Origin: JAGLCW01 sp964422555
GTDB lineage: Bacteria; Caldisericota; Caldisericia; UBA6126
NCBI GenBank assembly: GCA_964422555.1
Contig: CAYRBR010000019.1
Coordinates: forward strand, 1-21,620
DNA: 21,620 bases
Direction of reading: 5' to 3'
A program made the translations under genes and the position numbers. The notes beneath the pieces were generated by a model. The model did no database searches and was not told the origin of the DNA. It saw only the letters and a program-made list of their open reading frames with translations. How positions within the stretch are numbered: the first letter of the stretch is position 1; each line of letters begins with the position of its first letter. Shown here piece after piece: positions 8,443-17,871 of the stretch.

Positions 8443-8976
8443 TTATTCTTCAGGCATTAAAAGACCGTATCCACCGTCTTTTCTTCTATATAAAACTGCA
8501 AGACCTTTGTGGTTTTTGCTAATTCGATAATACAAAAAGAAGTCGTGCCCCAGAAGTTCAAGTTGTTCAATTGCATCTTCATCGGAAAGAGGGACAATAG
8601 AGAATTTTTTTTCTCGAATAATTTCAGGATGCTCTTCCTCTATTACTTCTAGTTTTTCTTCCGGAAATTCTTTTTTCACGTGTCTTTTTTTGTCAATTGC
8701 TTTTTCTTTGTACCGACGGATTTGTCTCTCAAGTTTGTCTTTTAATCGATCAATGGCAGCTCTAACATTGGAATCGGTTGTTTCTGCACGAATAATTTTC
8801 CCATTCACAAACATTGTCACTTCGGCCATATGCAACCCTTTCGATTCACTGAATACTAAGTCGGCTTCGCGAATGGGTTGAAAGATTTTCTCTAATTTTT
8901 CAAGTTTTTCTTCCGCATACGTTAATGTGGATTCATCAAAGCAGTGAGAAGAGGAACTTTTTACTGTAATTTTCAT
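8443..8976 (-). CDS. hpf: Long-form ribosome hibernation promoting factor
   Basis: A 177-residue cytoplasmic protein that binds the 30S decoding region and pairs 70S ribosomes into inactive 100S dimers in stress or stationary phase. Residues 1-105 are the S30AE/YfiA domain (MKITVKSSS, AEVTMFVNGKIIRAE, AAIDRLKDKLERQIRRYKEK). After an acidic linker, residues about 118-176 form the C-terminal dimerisation domain (VREKxF-like IREKKF, LLGHDFFLYY, YRRKDGGYGL), which marks the long form. Start ATG has AGGAGG six bases upstream. It appears to head the surface-protein operon and is divergent from cdaA. In Bacillus hpf sits next to secA-prfB. Here the same genes lie about 6 kb apart. Confidence 0.97.
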   Translation of the reverse strand: MKITVKSSSSHCFDESTLTYAEEKLEKLEKIFQPIREADLVFSESKGLHMAEVTMFVNGKIIRAETTDSNVRAAIDRLKDKLERQIRRYKEKAIDKKRHVKKEFPEEKLEVIEEEHPEIIREKKFSIVPLSDEDAIEQLELLGHDFFLYYRISKNHKGLAVLYRRKDGGYGLLMPEE

Positions 8977-9007
8977 AGTAGCCTCCTGTGATTCTTAAGA
9001 TACAATT

Positions 9008-9013
9008 ATTATA
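9008..9013 (-). promoter_or_regulatory. Putative -10 box of the hpf operon
   Basis: A perfect TATAAT on the minus strand lies 31 bases before the hpf ATG, giving a short leader that contains the AGGAGG ribosome-binding site. The region 17-18 bases upstream (TTTTTA) is a poor -35 match, so the call rests mainly on the -10 and its position. Confidence 0.45.
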
Positions 9014-9063
9014 GCCTTTTCTTATTTATTTAAAAAGTCTCTTTCCTTTTAAGAAATTTATTC

Positions 9064-9069
9064 TAATAT
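9064..9069 (+). promoter_or_regulatory. Putative -10 box of cdaA, leaderless
   Basis: TAATAT ends 8 bases before the cdaA ATG, the same spacing as at secA. There is no SD at a usable distance (only AGG almost touching the ATG). No convincing -35 is seen. Transcription would begin at or next to the start codon. Confidence 0.4.
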
Positions 9070-9077
9070 ATTTAGGT

Positions 9078-9866
9078 ATGGCAACATCAGTAATCATGTC
9101 GATAGTAGATATCTTAATTGTAAGTACACTTGTCTATTTATTCTTGGTTCTACTGCAATCGACCAGAGCACTTCAATTAGCAATTGGGTTGACCCTTTTA
9201 ATTCTATTCCTCAATTTGGTACAGTGGCTTAGCGTACTTATAGGATTGCACACTCTAAATTGGCTACTAAATGGAGCCATCAATGTTCTCACCTTTTCCC
9301 TGCCCATTTTGATCGTCATATTATTTCAACCCGAACTTCGTCGATTGCTTGGAAAGCTTGGAACTCGAGATTCTCTTTTTGGTCGATTATTCTCGTTTCT
9401 AGATACACAAAAGCTTACAATGGAAACAATTGATGTTCTTATCACTTCAATCGACTCCCTTGCCAAAAAGAAAACAGGAGCATTGTTGGTTATCCAGCGT
9501 GATTCGTCCCTTGATTCGTTTGAGGAAAGCGGAATTATGCTTCAAAGCAAAATTTCAAAGGAACTTTTAACCACAATTTTCACACCCCCTTCTCTATTAC
9601 ACGATGGGGCTGTTATTGTTAAGAACAATACAATTACCGCTGCCAGAGTTATTCTGCCTCTAACCGATAATTTACATTTAACCAAAAATTTTGGAACTCG
9701 ACATCGTGCTGGTATTGGAATCACAGAAGACACCGATGCCATTGGTATTATGGTCTCGGAAGAAACAGGTCGTATTTCACTTTCTGTTTCGGGTCGTATT
9801 ACTAGCAATCTTACTCCATCTGAGCTGAAGGGTATGCTTACCGTTATGCTAAAGGTAAAAGCATGA
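9078..9866 (+). CDS. cdaA: Diadenylate cyclase CdaA
   Basis: Membrane enzyme that makes c-di-AMP from two ATP. The 262-residue length is normal. Three membrane helices occupy residues about 5-83, followed by QPELRRLLGKLG, which matches the family linker. The DAC domain carries the catalytic DGA (176-178, LLHDGAVIV) and RHR (208-210, FGTRHRAGIG). The usual TRHRAA has a conservative change to TRHRAG. The gene is followed by cdaR with a 4-base ATGA overlap, the conserved regulator pairing. The frequent third partner glmM is absent here. c-di-AMP commonly controls potassium, osmolyte balance and envelope integrity. Confidence 0.96.
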   Translation: MATSVIMSIVDILIVSTLVYLFLVLLQSTRALQLAIGLTLLILFLNLVQWLSVLIGLHTLNWLLNGAINVLTFSLPILIVILFQPELRRLLGKLGTRDSLFGRLFSFLDTQKLTMETIDVLITSIDSLAKKKTGALLVIQRDSSLDSFEESGIMLQSKISKELLTTIFTPPSLLHDGAVIVKNNTITAARVILPLTDNLHLTKNFGTRHRAGIGITEDTDAIGIMVSEETGRISLSVSGRITSNLTPSELKGMLTVMLKVKA

Positions 9867-11059
9867 GAAACTTCAAAAAATGGATTACTCACAATTCTTT
9901 TTTGAAAATCATCTCTGCCTTCATTGCTATTGGTTTATGGATATATGTATCTTTCGTTCTTGGAGCTAACATTATTGAAAGCTCTATATATCAAATACAA
10001 TTTCGAGGTTTAAATCCAAACTACGCAGTAAGTTTAAGCACTGAACAAGTTGAAGTTCGATTTGAAGCCCCAAAGAATTATATTGAATCACGCAGCAAAG
10101 AAATATCAGTTCATTTAGATCTAGCAGATCTTGAACCCGGTACATACAAAATTAAGCCTGTCGTAAAAACCCCCTCCGATGTAACTGTTACATCTTACGA
10201 ACCAGAATATATAGAAGTAACTTTGGATACAATTATCACGAAGGAATTTCCTGTGAAACCAATTCTATCTGGTAACTTACAATCTGGTAATATTGCTGGA
10301 GAACCAACAGTCACACCAGCAACCGTACAAATTACCGGACCAGAATCTATTATTTCGACCCTTCAAAGTATCATTGCTGAAGTTGATACAACAAACGCGA
10401 ATGCAGATATTTTTAGCCATGCACAGGTAATTGCATTGAATGAAGAAAACGAAGAAGTTGCCGGAATCACGATTGAACCAAAAACTGTACAGGTTACCAT
10501 TCCGGTTTTGAATACAGATATAACAAAAGTACTTCCAGTGATCCCTTCCATTAAGGGGAGTCCTTTGGGAGTCATTAAGAGTATTCAGGTTGATCCCTAC
10601 CTTATTACTGTTTCCGGTGACGTCTCTGTTATTGAACAACTTACGTCTTTGTCTACTTCAGATATCATTGTAGATGGACTTAATAGCTCTATAGAAAAAG
10701 ATGTTCAAATCCTTCTTCCCGAAGGCGTTCAGGCAAGACAAAATCAGATTGTTGTCCATGTATCTATTACAATTGAACCCTATAGTAACGTACTTATAGA
10801 AGGAATTCCTATTACAATTCAGAATCTTCCCTTTGATCTCGAATATACGTTAAACTTCAACGCAGTTAGTATTCAAGTATTTGGTCTTATGGATGTTCTG
10901 AACTCTATCCAGGATGTGAAAGCTCACATAGACGTAAAAGGGCTAGATGCCGGAACATACACACTGCCAGTTGTTTTTGAAAACATTCCTGACAGTGTGA
11001 TTATCCAGGCTTTTCCCAAATCAATTGAAGTGACTCTTATTTCTTCTGAATCACTATAG
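9863..11059 (+). CDS. cdaR: CdaR, YbbR-domain regulator of CdaA
   Basis: A 398-residue protein with a short cytoplasmic N-terminus, one membrane helix (about residues 14-34, FLKIISAFIAIGLWIYV) and about four extracytoplasmic YbbR repeats. The repeat signatures are visible: LNPNYAVS..QVEVRFEAP, PATVQITGPESIIS, DPYLITVSGDVSVIEQL and NAVSIQVFGLMDVLNSI, each followed by hydrophobic VxVxV strands. CdaR binds CdaA at the membrane and modulates c-di-AMP synthesis. The start overlaps the cdaA stop. The last 23 bases overlap the convergent ileS gene. Confidence 0.94.
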   Translation: MRNFKKWITHNSFLKIISAFIAIGLWIYVSFVLGANIIESSIYQIQFRGLNPNYAVSLSTEQVEVRFEAPKNYIESRSKEISVHLDLADLEPGTYKIKPVVKTPSDVTVTSYEPEYIEVTLDTIITKEFPVKPILSGNLQSGNIAGEPTVTPATVQITGPESIISTLQSIIAEVDTTNANADIFSHAQVIALNEENEEVAGITIEPKTVQVTIPVLNTDITKVLPVIPSIKGSPLGVIKSIQVDPYLITVSGDVSVIEQLTSLSTSDIIVDGLNSSIEKDVQILLPEGVQARQNQIVVHVSITIEPYSNVLIEGIPITIQNLPFDLEYTLNFNAVSIQVFGLMDVLNSIQDVKAHIDVKGLDAGTYTLPVVFENIPDSVIIQAFPKSIEVTLISSESL

Positions 11060-14000
11060 CAATTCTTCCAACTTCTTTGTTAAATTCAACAATGTTCTTA
11101 TTGTCGGTGGAAGAAAATTCTGTGTTAATCACGAATGAATCGGCTAACGTCTCGTTGGATATATATTGCTTATGATCTTGTATCCATTTTTGCTCATCCT
11201 GGCTTTCTAGCTGTACTTCTAAATCAATATGTGCTTGCACATCTAAGTCGAGTTGCTTTCGATATAGTTGAATATGGTGGATTAACTCTCTGGCATAGCC
11301 TTCTTCAACCAGCTCCTGACTTAACTCAGGATTCAAAATTATGACTGCCTGGTGAACTGTTTCCTCGGCAATGTATGGTTTTTTGCCTTCCACATTAATC
11401 AAAATATCTTCCGATGAAATTTTAATTGTGGATTGATCATCCAACATTAATTCCTGATTTTTATTCTTTGATACAATCTCTTTAAAGTCGTTAGTAGAAA
11501 GTTTTGCTAATGCCTTTCGAATAAGAGGAATTTTGCGACCATGTTTCTTTCCTAGAATGGGTAAGTTTGGTTTTACAGAATACTCTGCATATTCATCAAA
11601 AGACTTTATAGCCACTACATTTTTCACGTTTATTTCTTCTTGGATAAGAGAAAATGCGTCTTTATCTAATTTCAGATCTTCCGGCACATATACATACGCA
11701 TTGGCAAATGGAATACGTACTTTCACTTTGGATAATTTTCTTGCTCGCAGCCCAGACGTAACCAAAGCTCTTGTAACATCCATTCTTGATTCTAGTTCGG
11801 TATCGATAAACGTTTCTTCACAAGGATAGGAATACAAATGAACGCTTTCTTTGTTTAACATGGAACAATCAGAGGAAATAACCTGATAAATATATTCAGC
11901 AAGAAATGGAGTAAAAGGAGCAATTATTTTGCTAAGTTGTAGCAAAACAGTAAACAGAGAATTGTAGGCTGAATTTTTGTCCTGATCACTTCCGCTTTTC
12001 CAAAATCTTCTTCTTGATCTTCGAATATACCAATTTGTTAATTCGTCCACAAAAACCGTAATCAACCTTGCTGCTTCCGTAATTTCATACGCATTTAGTT
12101 TGTTAGTTACTTCTTTAGTAAGAGAAGACACTTTCGATAAAATCCATCGATCGATGTCGGCAGTAATTGTGTCCTTATCTAAAGAAAGGGTAGAAGGTTT
12201 CCATTCATCAATATTTGCATACGTTACGAAGAAAGAGGCCACATTCAGAATAGGTATAATGTAATTCTTTAGAGAGTCTTTCAATTGATCTTTGGAAAAA
12301 CGTCTTGGAACATAAGGGGTTGAGGCCGTATACATAGACCATCGAATGGCGTCTGCTCCAAAGTGATCAATTACCTCTTCCACATTCACTACGTTCCCTC
12401 TGGATTTTGACATCTTCTCGCCCTTGTTATCTAGCACAAGCTCAAATGTCAAAACATTCTTATAGGGGTTTTGATCAAACAAAATGGTACTTAAGGTTAG
12501 CATAGTATAGAACCAGCCACGGGTTTGGTCGATCCCTTCAGAGATAAAATCTGCTGGGAATAATGTGTTAAAATCATCTTTGTGTTCAAACGGATAATGC
12601 TGCTGTGCATAAGGCATAGAACCAGAATCTAACCAGCAATCAAGTACATCCTTTACTCTTTTCATTGGCTTCCCACAATTCGGACAGGGAATAGAAATGG
12701 CGTCCACATACGGTCTGTGCAGTTCAATGTCTGTATCCGCCGAAAGGTTCGCCTTATCTTTTAGTTCTTGAATGCTGCCAATGGATTCGATATGTTCACA
12801 TTCGGTACATTCCCATATATTTAACGGAGTGCCCCAGTAACGTTCACGACTTATGGCCCAATCTTTCGCTTCTCGTAACCATTCACCAAATCGACCTTTT
12901 TTAATGTGCTCTGGGAGCCAATTTATTTTCTCATTCTGTTCCTGTAATTCCTTCCGAAGAGAACTCACTTCTATAAACCAGCTCGATTTAGCCATATATA
13001 CTAGTGGTGATTTGCAACGCCAACAGAACGGGTAGGTATGTTTAATTAGAGTAGACTTATATAGAATTTCTCGATTCTTCAAGTCAGCAATTATCTTTTT
13101 ATCTGCATCTTTAATCCACATTCCTGCCCATGGAGTTACCTTGTCCTTCATTGTTCCGTCAATATTCACTGAAAGAACTAAGGGTAAGTTATTTTCTTTG
13201 CCTACCTCCATATCTTCGGTACCAAACGCAGGTGCAATATGAACAATGCCTGTTCCATCTTCCATACTTACATAATCAGCTGCAATAACCACATGCCCTT
13301 TCCCCTCCATTTCATCATCATAGAAATGGTAAGGAGCATCGTATTTTTGCCCTACTAGTGTAGAACCCGGGAACTGGTCAAGCACTTCGTATTCGTCTTT
13401 ATCAAAAACAGCTTCTAATCGATCTTTTGCTACAATATAGCAACCTTTTTCTGTTTTAACTTTCACATACTCTGCTTCTTTTTTTACAGCAGCGCCCACG
13501 TTGGCAGTTAATGTCCAGGGAGTTGTAGTCCACACAAGTAAAGAAACAGATGGATCTTCAAGCAAAGGAAAAGAAATAAAAATGGATGGATCTTGTACCT
13601 CTTTATATCCCTGTGCAACTTCATGTGAGCTAAGTGTAGTCTGACAACGAGGACAATGGGGTACAGATTTATAACCCTTGTACAGAAGATTCTTTTCGAA
13701 TATTTGTTTTAATCCCCACCAAATTGATTCAATATATGAATTCGAACAAGTAATATAAGGATGTTCCATGTCAATCCAATACCCAATACGCTTTGTTGCA
13801 TAGTCTTCCCAGAGTCCCTTATAGGTAAATATACTTTCTTTACACTTCTCAATAAATTTCTCAATTCCGTATTCTTCGATTTCGTGTTTTCCATTGATTT
13901 TCAATCGCTTTTCGACTTCCAGCTCTACTGGCAAACCATGTGTATCCCATCCTGCTTTACGGGGAACATAGTATCCCTGCATAGTCTTGTAGCGACAAAC

Positions 14001-14201
14001 CAGATCTTTATAAGCTCTGGCTAAAATATGGTGTATCCCAGGTTTTCCATTCGCAGTTGGAGGACCTTCAAAGAATACAAAATGCTCATTTTCTACATTT
14101 TGATCCAGAGACTGCTGAAAGATATTCTTATCTTCCCATAGCTCTAATATCCCCTTTTCAATGTCTGTCCATTTTTTTGTTAATTCAACTGTTTTAAACA
14201 T
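11037..14201 (-). CDS. ileS: Isoleucyl-tRNA synthetase, eukaryote-like type
   Basis: Class I synthetase of 1054 residues that charges tRNA-Ile. The HIGH-like signature is GIHH (55-58, within GPPTANGKPGIHHILAR) and the KMSKS loop is at 596-600. The CP1 editing domain is seen as WTTTPWTLTANV (224-235) and HIAPAFGTED (321-330). CxxC pairs at about 183-186, 393-396, 465-468 and 506-509 suggest zinc-binding knuckles. The GKPGIHH form and the long C-terminal region fit the second, eukaryote-like bacterial IleRS class, which is often insensitive to mupirocin. Start ATG has AGGAGG five bases before it, overlapping the prfB stop. It is the third gene after secA and prfB, so no separate T-box leader is present. 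Confidence 0.97.
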   Translation of the reverse strand: MFKTVELTKKWTDIEKGILELWEDKNIFQQSLDQNVENEHFVFFEGPPTANGKPGIHHILARAYKDLVCRYKTMQGYYVPRKAGWDTHGLPVELEVEKRLKINGKHEIEEYGIEKFIEKCKESIFTYKGLWEDYATKRIGYWIDMEHPYITCSNSYIESIWWGLKQIFEKNLLYKGYKSVPHCPRCQTTLSSHEVAQGYKEVQDPSIFISFPLLEDPSVSLLVWTTTPWTLTANVGAAVKKEAEYVKVKTEKGCYIVAKDRLEAVFDKDEYEVLDQFPGSTLVGQKYDAPYHFYDDEMEGKGHVVIAADYVSMEDGTGIVHIAPAFGTEDMEVGKENNLPLVLSVNIDGTMKDKVTPWAGMWIKDADKKIIADLKNREILYKSTLIKHTYPFCWRCKSPLVYMAKSSWFIEVSSLRKELQEQNEKINWLPEHIKKGRFGEWLREAKDWAISRERYWGTPLNIWECTECEHIESIGSIQELKDKANLSADTDIELHRPYVDAISIPCPNCGKPMKRVKDVLDCWLDSGSMPYAQQHYPFEHKDDFNTLFPADFISEGIDQTRGWFYTMLTLSTILFDQNPYKNVLTFELVLDNKGEKMSKSRGNVVNVEEVIDHFGADAIRWSMYTASTPYVPRRFSKDQLKDSLKNYIIPILNVASFFVTYANIDEWKPSTLSLDKDTITADIDRWILSKVSSLTKEVTNKLNAYEITEAARLITVFVDELTNWYIRRSRRRFWKSGSDQDKNSAYNSLFTVLLQLSKIIAPFTPFLAEYIYQVISSDCSMLNKESVHLYSYPCEETFIDTELESRMDVTRALVTSGLRARKLSKVKVRIPFANAYVYVPEDLKLDKDAFSLIQEEINVKNVVAIKSFDEYAEYSVKPNLPILGKKHGRKIPLIRKALAKLSTNDFKEIVSKNKNQELMLDDQSTIKISSEDILINVEGKKPYIAEETVHQAVIILNPELSQELVEEGYARELIHHIQLYRKQLDLDVQAHIDLEVQLESQDEQKWIQDHKQYISNETLADSFVINTEFSSTDNKNIVEFNKEVGRIAIVIQKK

Positions 14202-14210
14202 TCGTTCCTC

Positions 14211-15318
14211 CTAGGATGATACTGTACCAATGTACTCCCAGATCATGTCATCAAGGTTTCCTTCAAGGATTCCTGTAACATCTGAAGTTTCATAATTTGT
14301 TCTTGTGTCTTTTACTAATGAATAGGGATGCATTACGTAAGAACGTACCTGATTTCCCCATTCAGCGGATATACCCTTCAATCGAAGATCGTTTACTTTT
14401 TCAAGCCGATGCTCTTCTACTTTTGCAACTAGCTTCGAAGTAAGAATTTGCATTGCATTCGCTCGATTCTGTGTTTGTGAACGTTCCGACTGACACGATG
14501 CTGTTATACCTGTAGGAATATGAACAATTCGAACGGCAGTATCGTTTTTTTGCACATTCTGTCCACCATGACCAGAAGCATTAAAGGTGTCAATGCGAAG
14601 ATCGCTTTCATCAATTGTTACCTCAACTTCAGAAAGGATTGGAATGACTTCTACCATTGTAAATGACGTATGTCTTCTATGGTTCGCATCAAATGGAGAA
14701 ATTCGAACAAGTCGATGTACTCCTTTTTCACTTTTCAAGAAACCATAGGCATAATCGCCACTAATTTTTATTGTAGCACTTTTTACCCCAGCCTCAGAAC
14801 CATACGAGATCGACAAAACGGTACATTTGAAATTCTTTTTTTGGAAATAAGCCATATACATGTGGAATAGAATTTCTGTCCAGTCCATTGCGTCCACTCC
14901 ACCCGCACCACTCGACAAAGATAAATAACAATCATGTGAATCATATTTGCCATTTAAAAAAGAACGGATTTCAAGATCCCTCATTTTTTTATTAATCGAG
15001 GAAGTAATCTTGGCTAACTCATCCTGAAACGAAATTTCTTCTGGCTCCATTTCAATTAATTCAAGGTTTGTGTTCATTTCAGCAATAAGATGTTCTAACT
15101 CACCCACAGAACCCTTCAACCGTTTCAATTGCTCAAGCTTCTTTAACACTTGAGTATTTTCATCCGAAGTATTGGTCCAGAACTCCTGCTGGTTTACTTT
15201 ATTCTGTAATTCTTCTAAGGTAGCAAATGTTCCATTTGCGTCAAAGAAACTCCTTTGCTTTTTTAATACGCTCTAAAAAAGCTCTGTATCTCTCTTTTTC
15301 AGATTGAAGGTCAACCAT
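14211..15318 (-). CDS. prfB: Peptide chain release factor 2, joined by programmed +1 frameshift
   Basis: Terminates translation at UGA and UAA. The protein is 368 residues when 25 zero-frame codons from ATG 15318 are joined to the +1 frame at 15242. The zero frame ends at an in-frame TGA (15243-15241) directly after CTT. The shifted product has the stop-recognition SPF at 207-209 and the peptidyl-transferase GGQ at 251-253, near the family's usual positions. A GTG at 15149 would give a 312-residue protein lacking part of domain 1 and is not the real start. ATG overlaps the secA stop by one base (TAATG), with GGAGG eight bases upstream. RF2 shortage favours the shift, so the gene should self-regulate. 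Confidence 0.96.
15240..15255 (-). promoter_or_regulatory. RF2 programmed +1 frameshift site
   Basis: On the minus strand the site reads AAGGAG, TTT, CTT TGA C. This has the layout of the well-known RF2 site: an internal SD three bases before a slippery CTT, then TGA followed by C. After the shift the protein continues FLDANGTFATLEEL, which matches the position of YLD in other RF2 proteins. Confidence 0.97.
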
Positions 15319-17822
15319 TAGTTGTTCCTCCGACCACAACACTTTTTGTATTTCAGTCCACTCCCACAAGGACAGGGGTCGTTTCTACCAACTTTTTTTG
15401 ATCGAGCTGGTTTTGGGGCATCTTTTTTCTTTTTATTCGGTAATTCTCTAGTTTCCTTGTACTGTTTCTTTTGAGAAGGATTTCGATTCACAATTACGGG
15501 TCTGGCTTGTACCTGAATTCGGAAAATTAGTTTAATTACTTCTTCTTTAATTGAATTCAACATTTTCTCAAAGATTTGGAATCCTTCGATCTGGTAGCGA
15601 ACCAGCGGATCTTCCTGTCCGTAACCACGCAATCCAATTCCCTCTTTGAGCTGATCCATACTATATAAATGATCTTTCCATTTTGAATCCACTATATAAA
15701 GAAGGATTTGCCGTTCCAGGCTACGCATATTGTCAGAACCAACCTGCTCTTCTTTCTTGGCATATAAATCTTTTATTAGGTCAATTGTATAGCCAGGAAT
15801 ATCTTTTACTGTTTCCAGATCGGGTATTTCAGGTTTTGCAGTCGTCAATTCGTAAATCCCTTTTACATACTCTTCAGTATTGGTTTGCAGTCGGTTTTCT
15901 TTCGGTATAGCTCTATTGGCAATATCGGTGGCAAGCTCTTCCACCATATTTTGGATATGTGTTTCCACTTCATCGGCTTCCAACACACGTTTTCTTTCGT
16001 TATAAATAATATCTCTTTGCTTACTGAGAACATCATCGTATTGAAGAAGATTTTTTCGGATATCGTAGTTGTAAGATTCAACTTTTTTCTGTGCATTTTC
16101 AATTGCTCGAGTTAAAAGTTTACTTTCCAACGGCATATCTTCTTCCAACTTCAACGTATTGAAAATGGTTGTGATTCTTTCTCCTCCGAAAATTCGAAGC
16201 AATTCATCTTCTAACGATAAGAAGAATCGAGTAGAACCTGGGTCTCCTTGTCGTCCAGAACGTCCTCGTAACTGGTTGTCAATACGTCTGGATTCATGTC
16301 TCTCTGTACCAATAACATGTAGTCCACCCAATTCTTTTACACCATTCCCCAGTACAATATCAACACCTCTACCCGCCATGTTGGTGGCAATCGTAACCGC
16401 ATTTCGTTCACCAGCAAGTTTAATGATCTCTGCTTCTCTTTCGTGATGCTTTGCATTTAAAACTTGGTGGGGAACTCCTTTTTTCTTTAACATCTGGGAA
16501 ACTTTTTCTGATTTTTCAATCGATCGTGTACCCACTAGTACAGGTTGTCCTGCTTTGTAACATTGCCCAATTTCCTCTGCAATTTTCTTATACTTCATGC
16601 TTTCTGTTTTATAAACTACATCGGGATGATCGAGACGAGCTACAGGTTTGTTAGTAGGAACTACAATGACGTCTAGTCCATATATTTCACGAAATTCGTT
16701 CTCTTCTGTTTTGGCAGTACCTGTCATTCCAGATAACTTATCATACATTCTAAAGAAATTCTGGAAAGTAATAGTGGCCAACGTTTGGTTTTCACTTCGT
16801 ACTTTAATGCCTTCTTTTGCTTCAATCGCCTGGTGAAGACCATCACTATAACGACGCCCAGGAAGTAATCGTCCTGTAAACTCGTCAACAATGATCACTT
16901 CGTTGTCTTTAACAATATAGTCAACTTCACTTTTAAAGCAGTTTTTTGCACGCAAGGCCTGATTTAAATGTCGAAGCGTATCAATTTGTGAATCGGCATA
17001 CAAGTTTTCAATTGACAAAGAAGATTGCAGTTTGATAATTCCTTTATCAGTAATAGTAACTGATTTTGTTTTTTCATCCACTTCAAAATCTTCATCAATC
17101 TGCAGGTTTCGAATTGCATTTGCTGCTCGATAATACATATCTGTTGAACGATCAGAAGGACCCGAAATGATTAATGGAGTTCGAGCTTCATCTACTAATA
17201 CTGAGTCAACTTCGTCAACGATTGCATAATGCAGATTGCCCTGAATTCTGTTTTTAATATCTCGAACCATATTGTCTCGTAGATAGTCAAAACCAAATTC
17301 ACTATTTGTACCATAAGTGATATCGGCTTGATAGGCTTCAATTTTTTCTTTGGGTTCCTGGTCAGCTTTAATATAGCCAACATTTAAACCAAGAAAACGA
17401 TATATTTCCCCCATCCAGGCGGCGTCACGTTTAACCAAATATGAATTAACGGTTACAATATGACACCCTTGTCCTGCGAGAGCTTCGAGGTAAGCAGGCA
17501 AAGTTGAAACCAGTGTTTTTCCTTCACCCGTTCTCATTTCAGCTATTTTCCCCTCGAACAAAGCAATTCCACCAAGAAGCTGAACGTCGAAGTGTTTCAT
17601 GTGCAGAGTTCTATATGCTGCTTCTCGCACCAAAGCAAATGCCTCTGGGAGTAATTTTTCTAAAGGCTCTCCTTTCGAATGCCTTTCTTTAAATTCATTT
17701 GTCTTCGCTACCATTTGTTCATCTGATAACGATTCTATCTGAGGCTCCAGTTGCCCAATGCGTCGAACCATGGATCCGTATTTTCGTTTAAATCTTTCAG
17801 TTGTATCAAATAATTTCATCAT
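15318..17822 (-). CDS. secA: Preprotein translocase ATPase SecA
   Basis: Motor of the Sec pathway that drives unfolded proteins through SecYEG. It is 834 residues, close to the Bacillus length and shorter than the E. coli protein. Walker A is RTGEGKT (97-103), the DEAD-like box is DEVD (203-206), and the helicase motif MAGRGVDIVLG and QLRGRSGRQGDPGS arginine-finger region follow. The C-terminal SEC-C zinc tail is intact (CPCGSGLKYKKCC, 817-829). An in-frame TAA lies three codons before the double ATG (17822, 17819), so the start must be one of these. There is no SD. A TATAAT box ends 8 bases before the first ATG, implying a leaderless message. It heads the operon with prfB and ileS. The exported proteins in this window, at least those with signal peptides, would need this pathway. 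Confidence 0.98.
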   Translation of the reverse strand: MMKLFDTTERFKRKYGSMVRRIGQLEPQIESLSDEQMVAKTNEFKERHSKGEPLEKLLPEAFALVREAAYRTLHMKHFDVQLLGGIALFEGKIAEMRTGEGKTLVSTLPAYLEALAGQGCHIVTVNSYLVKRDAAWMGEIYRFLGLNVGYIKADQEPKEKIEAYQADITYGTNSEFGFDYLRDNMVRDIKNRIQGNLHYAIVDEVDSVLVDEARTPLIISGPSDRSTDMYYRAANAIRNLQIDEDFEVDEKTKSVTITDKGIIKLQSSLSIENLYADSQIDTLRHLNQALRAKNCFKSEVDYIVKDNEVIIVDEFTGRLLPGRRYSDGLHQAIEAKEGIKVRSENQTLATITFQNFFRMYDKLSGMTGTAKTEENEFREIYGLDVIVVPTNKPVARLDHPDVVYKTESMKYKKIAEEIGQCYKAGQPVLVGTRSIEKSEKVSQMLKKKGVPHQVLNAKHHEREAEIIKLAGERNAVTIATNMAGRGVDIVLGNGVKELGGLHVIGTERHESRRIDNQLRGRSGRQGDPGSTRFFLSLEDELLRIFGGERITTIFNTLKLEEDMPLESKLLTRAIENAQKKVESYNYDIRKNLLQYDDVLSKQRDIIYNERKRVLEADEVETHIQNMVEELATDIANRAIPKENRLQTNTEEYVKGIYELTTAKPEIPDLETVKDIPGYTIDLIKDLYAKKEEQVGSDNMRSLERQILLYIVDSKWKDHLYSMDQLKEGIGLRGYGQEDPLVRYQIEGFQIFEKMLNSIKEEVIKLIFRIQVQARPVIVNRNPSQKKQYKETRELPNKKKKDAPKPARSKKVGRNDPCPCGSGLKYKKCCGRRNN

Positions 17823-17830
17823 AACAACAC

Positions 17831-17859
17831 ATTATATCATGAATTGTGTAGTTATTGAA
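17831..17859 (-). promoter_or_regulatory. secA promoter, extended -10, leaderless
   Basis: On the minus strand TGATATAAT is a perfect -10 with an extended TGn. A weak TTCAAT lies 17 bases upstream as -35. The -10 ends 8 bases before the secA ATG, so transcription likely starts on the A of the ATG. Confidence 0.7.
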
Positions 17860-17871
17860 TATGCATATAAT
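17844..17871 (+). promoter_or_regulatory. deoB promoter, leaderless
   Basis: TTGTGT and a perfect TATAAT are separated by 16 bases. The -10 ends 6 bases before the ATG at 17878, so the transcript should begin at the start codon. Its elements interleave with those of the divergent secA promoter. Confidence 0.68.

Noticed and set aside
8340..8522. Plus-strand frame crossing the N run
   Set aside because: It spans unknown bases and is antisense to hpf and the DUF4330-like gene.
14211..15149. Short 312-residue RF2 starting at GTG 15149
   Set aside because: It would lose the first 56 residues of domain 1. The frameshift product has normal length and a coupled ATG.
15241..15243. In-frame TGA near the start of prfB as a sign of a pseudogene or recoded TGA
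   Set aside because: The surrounding bases are the RF2 frameshift site, and no other gene in the window needs TGA to be read as an amino acid.
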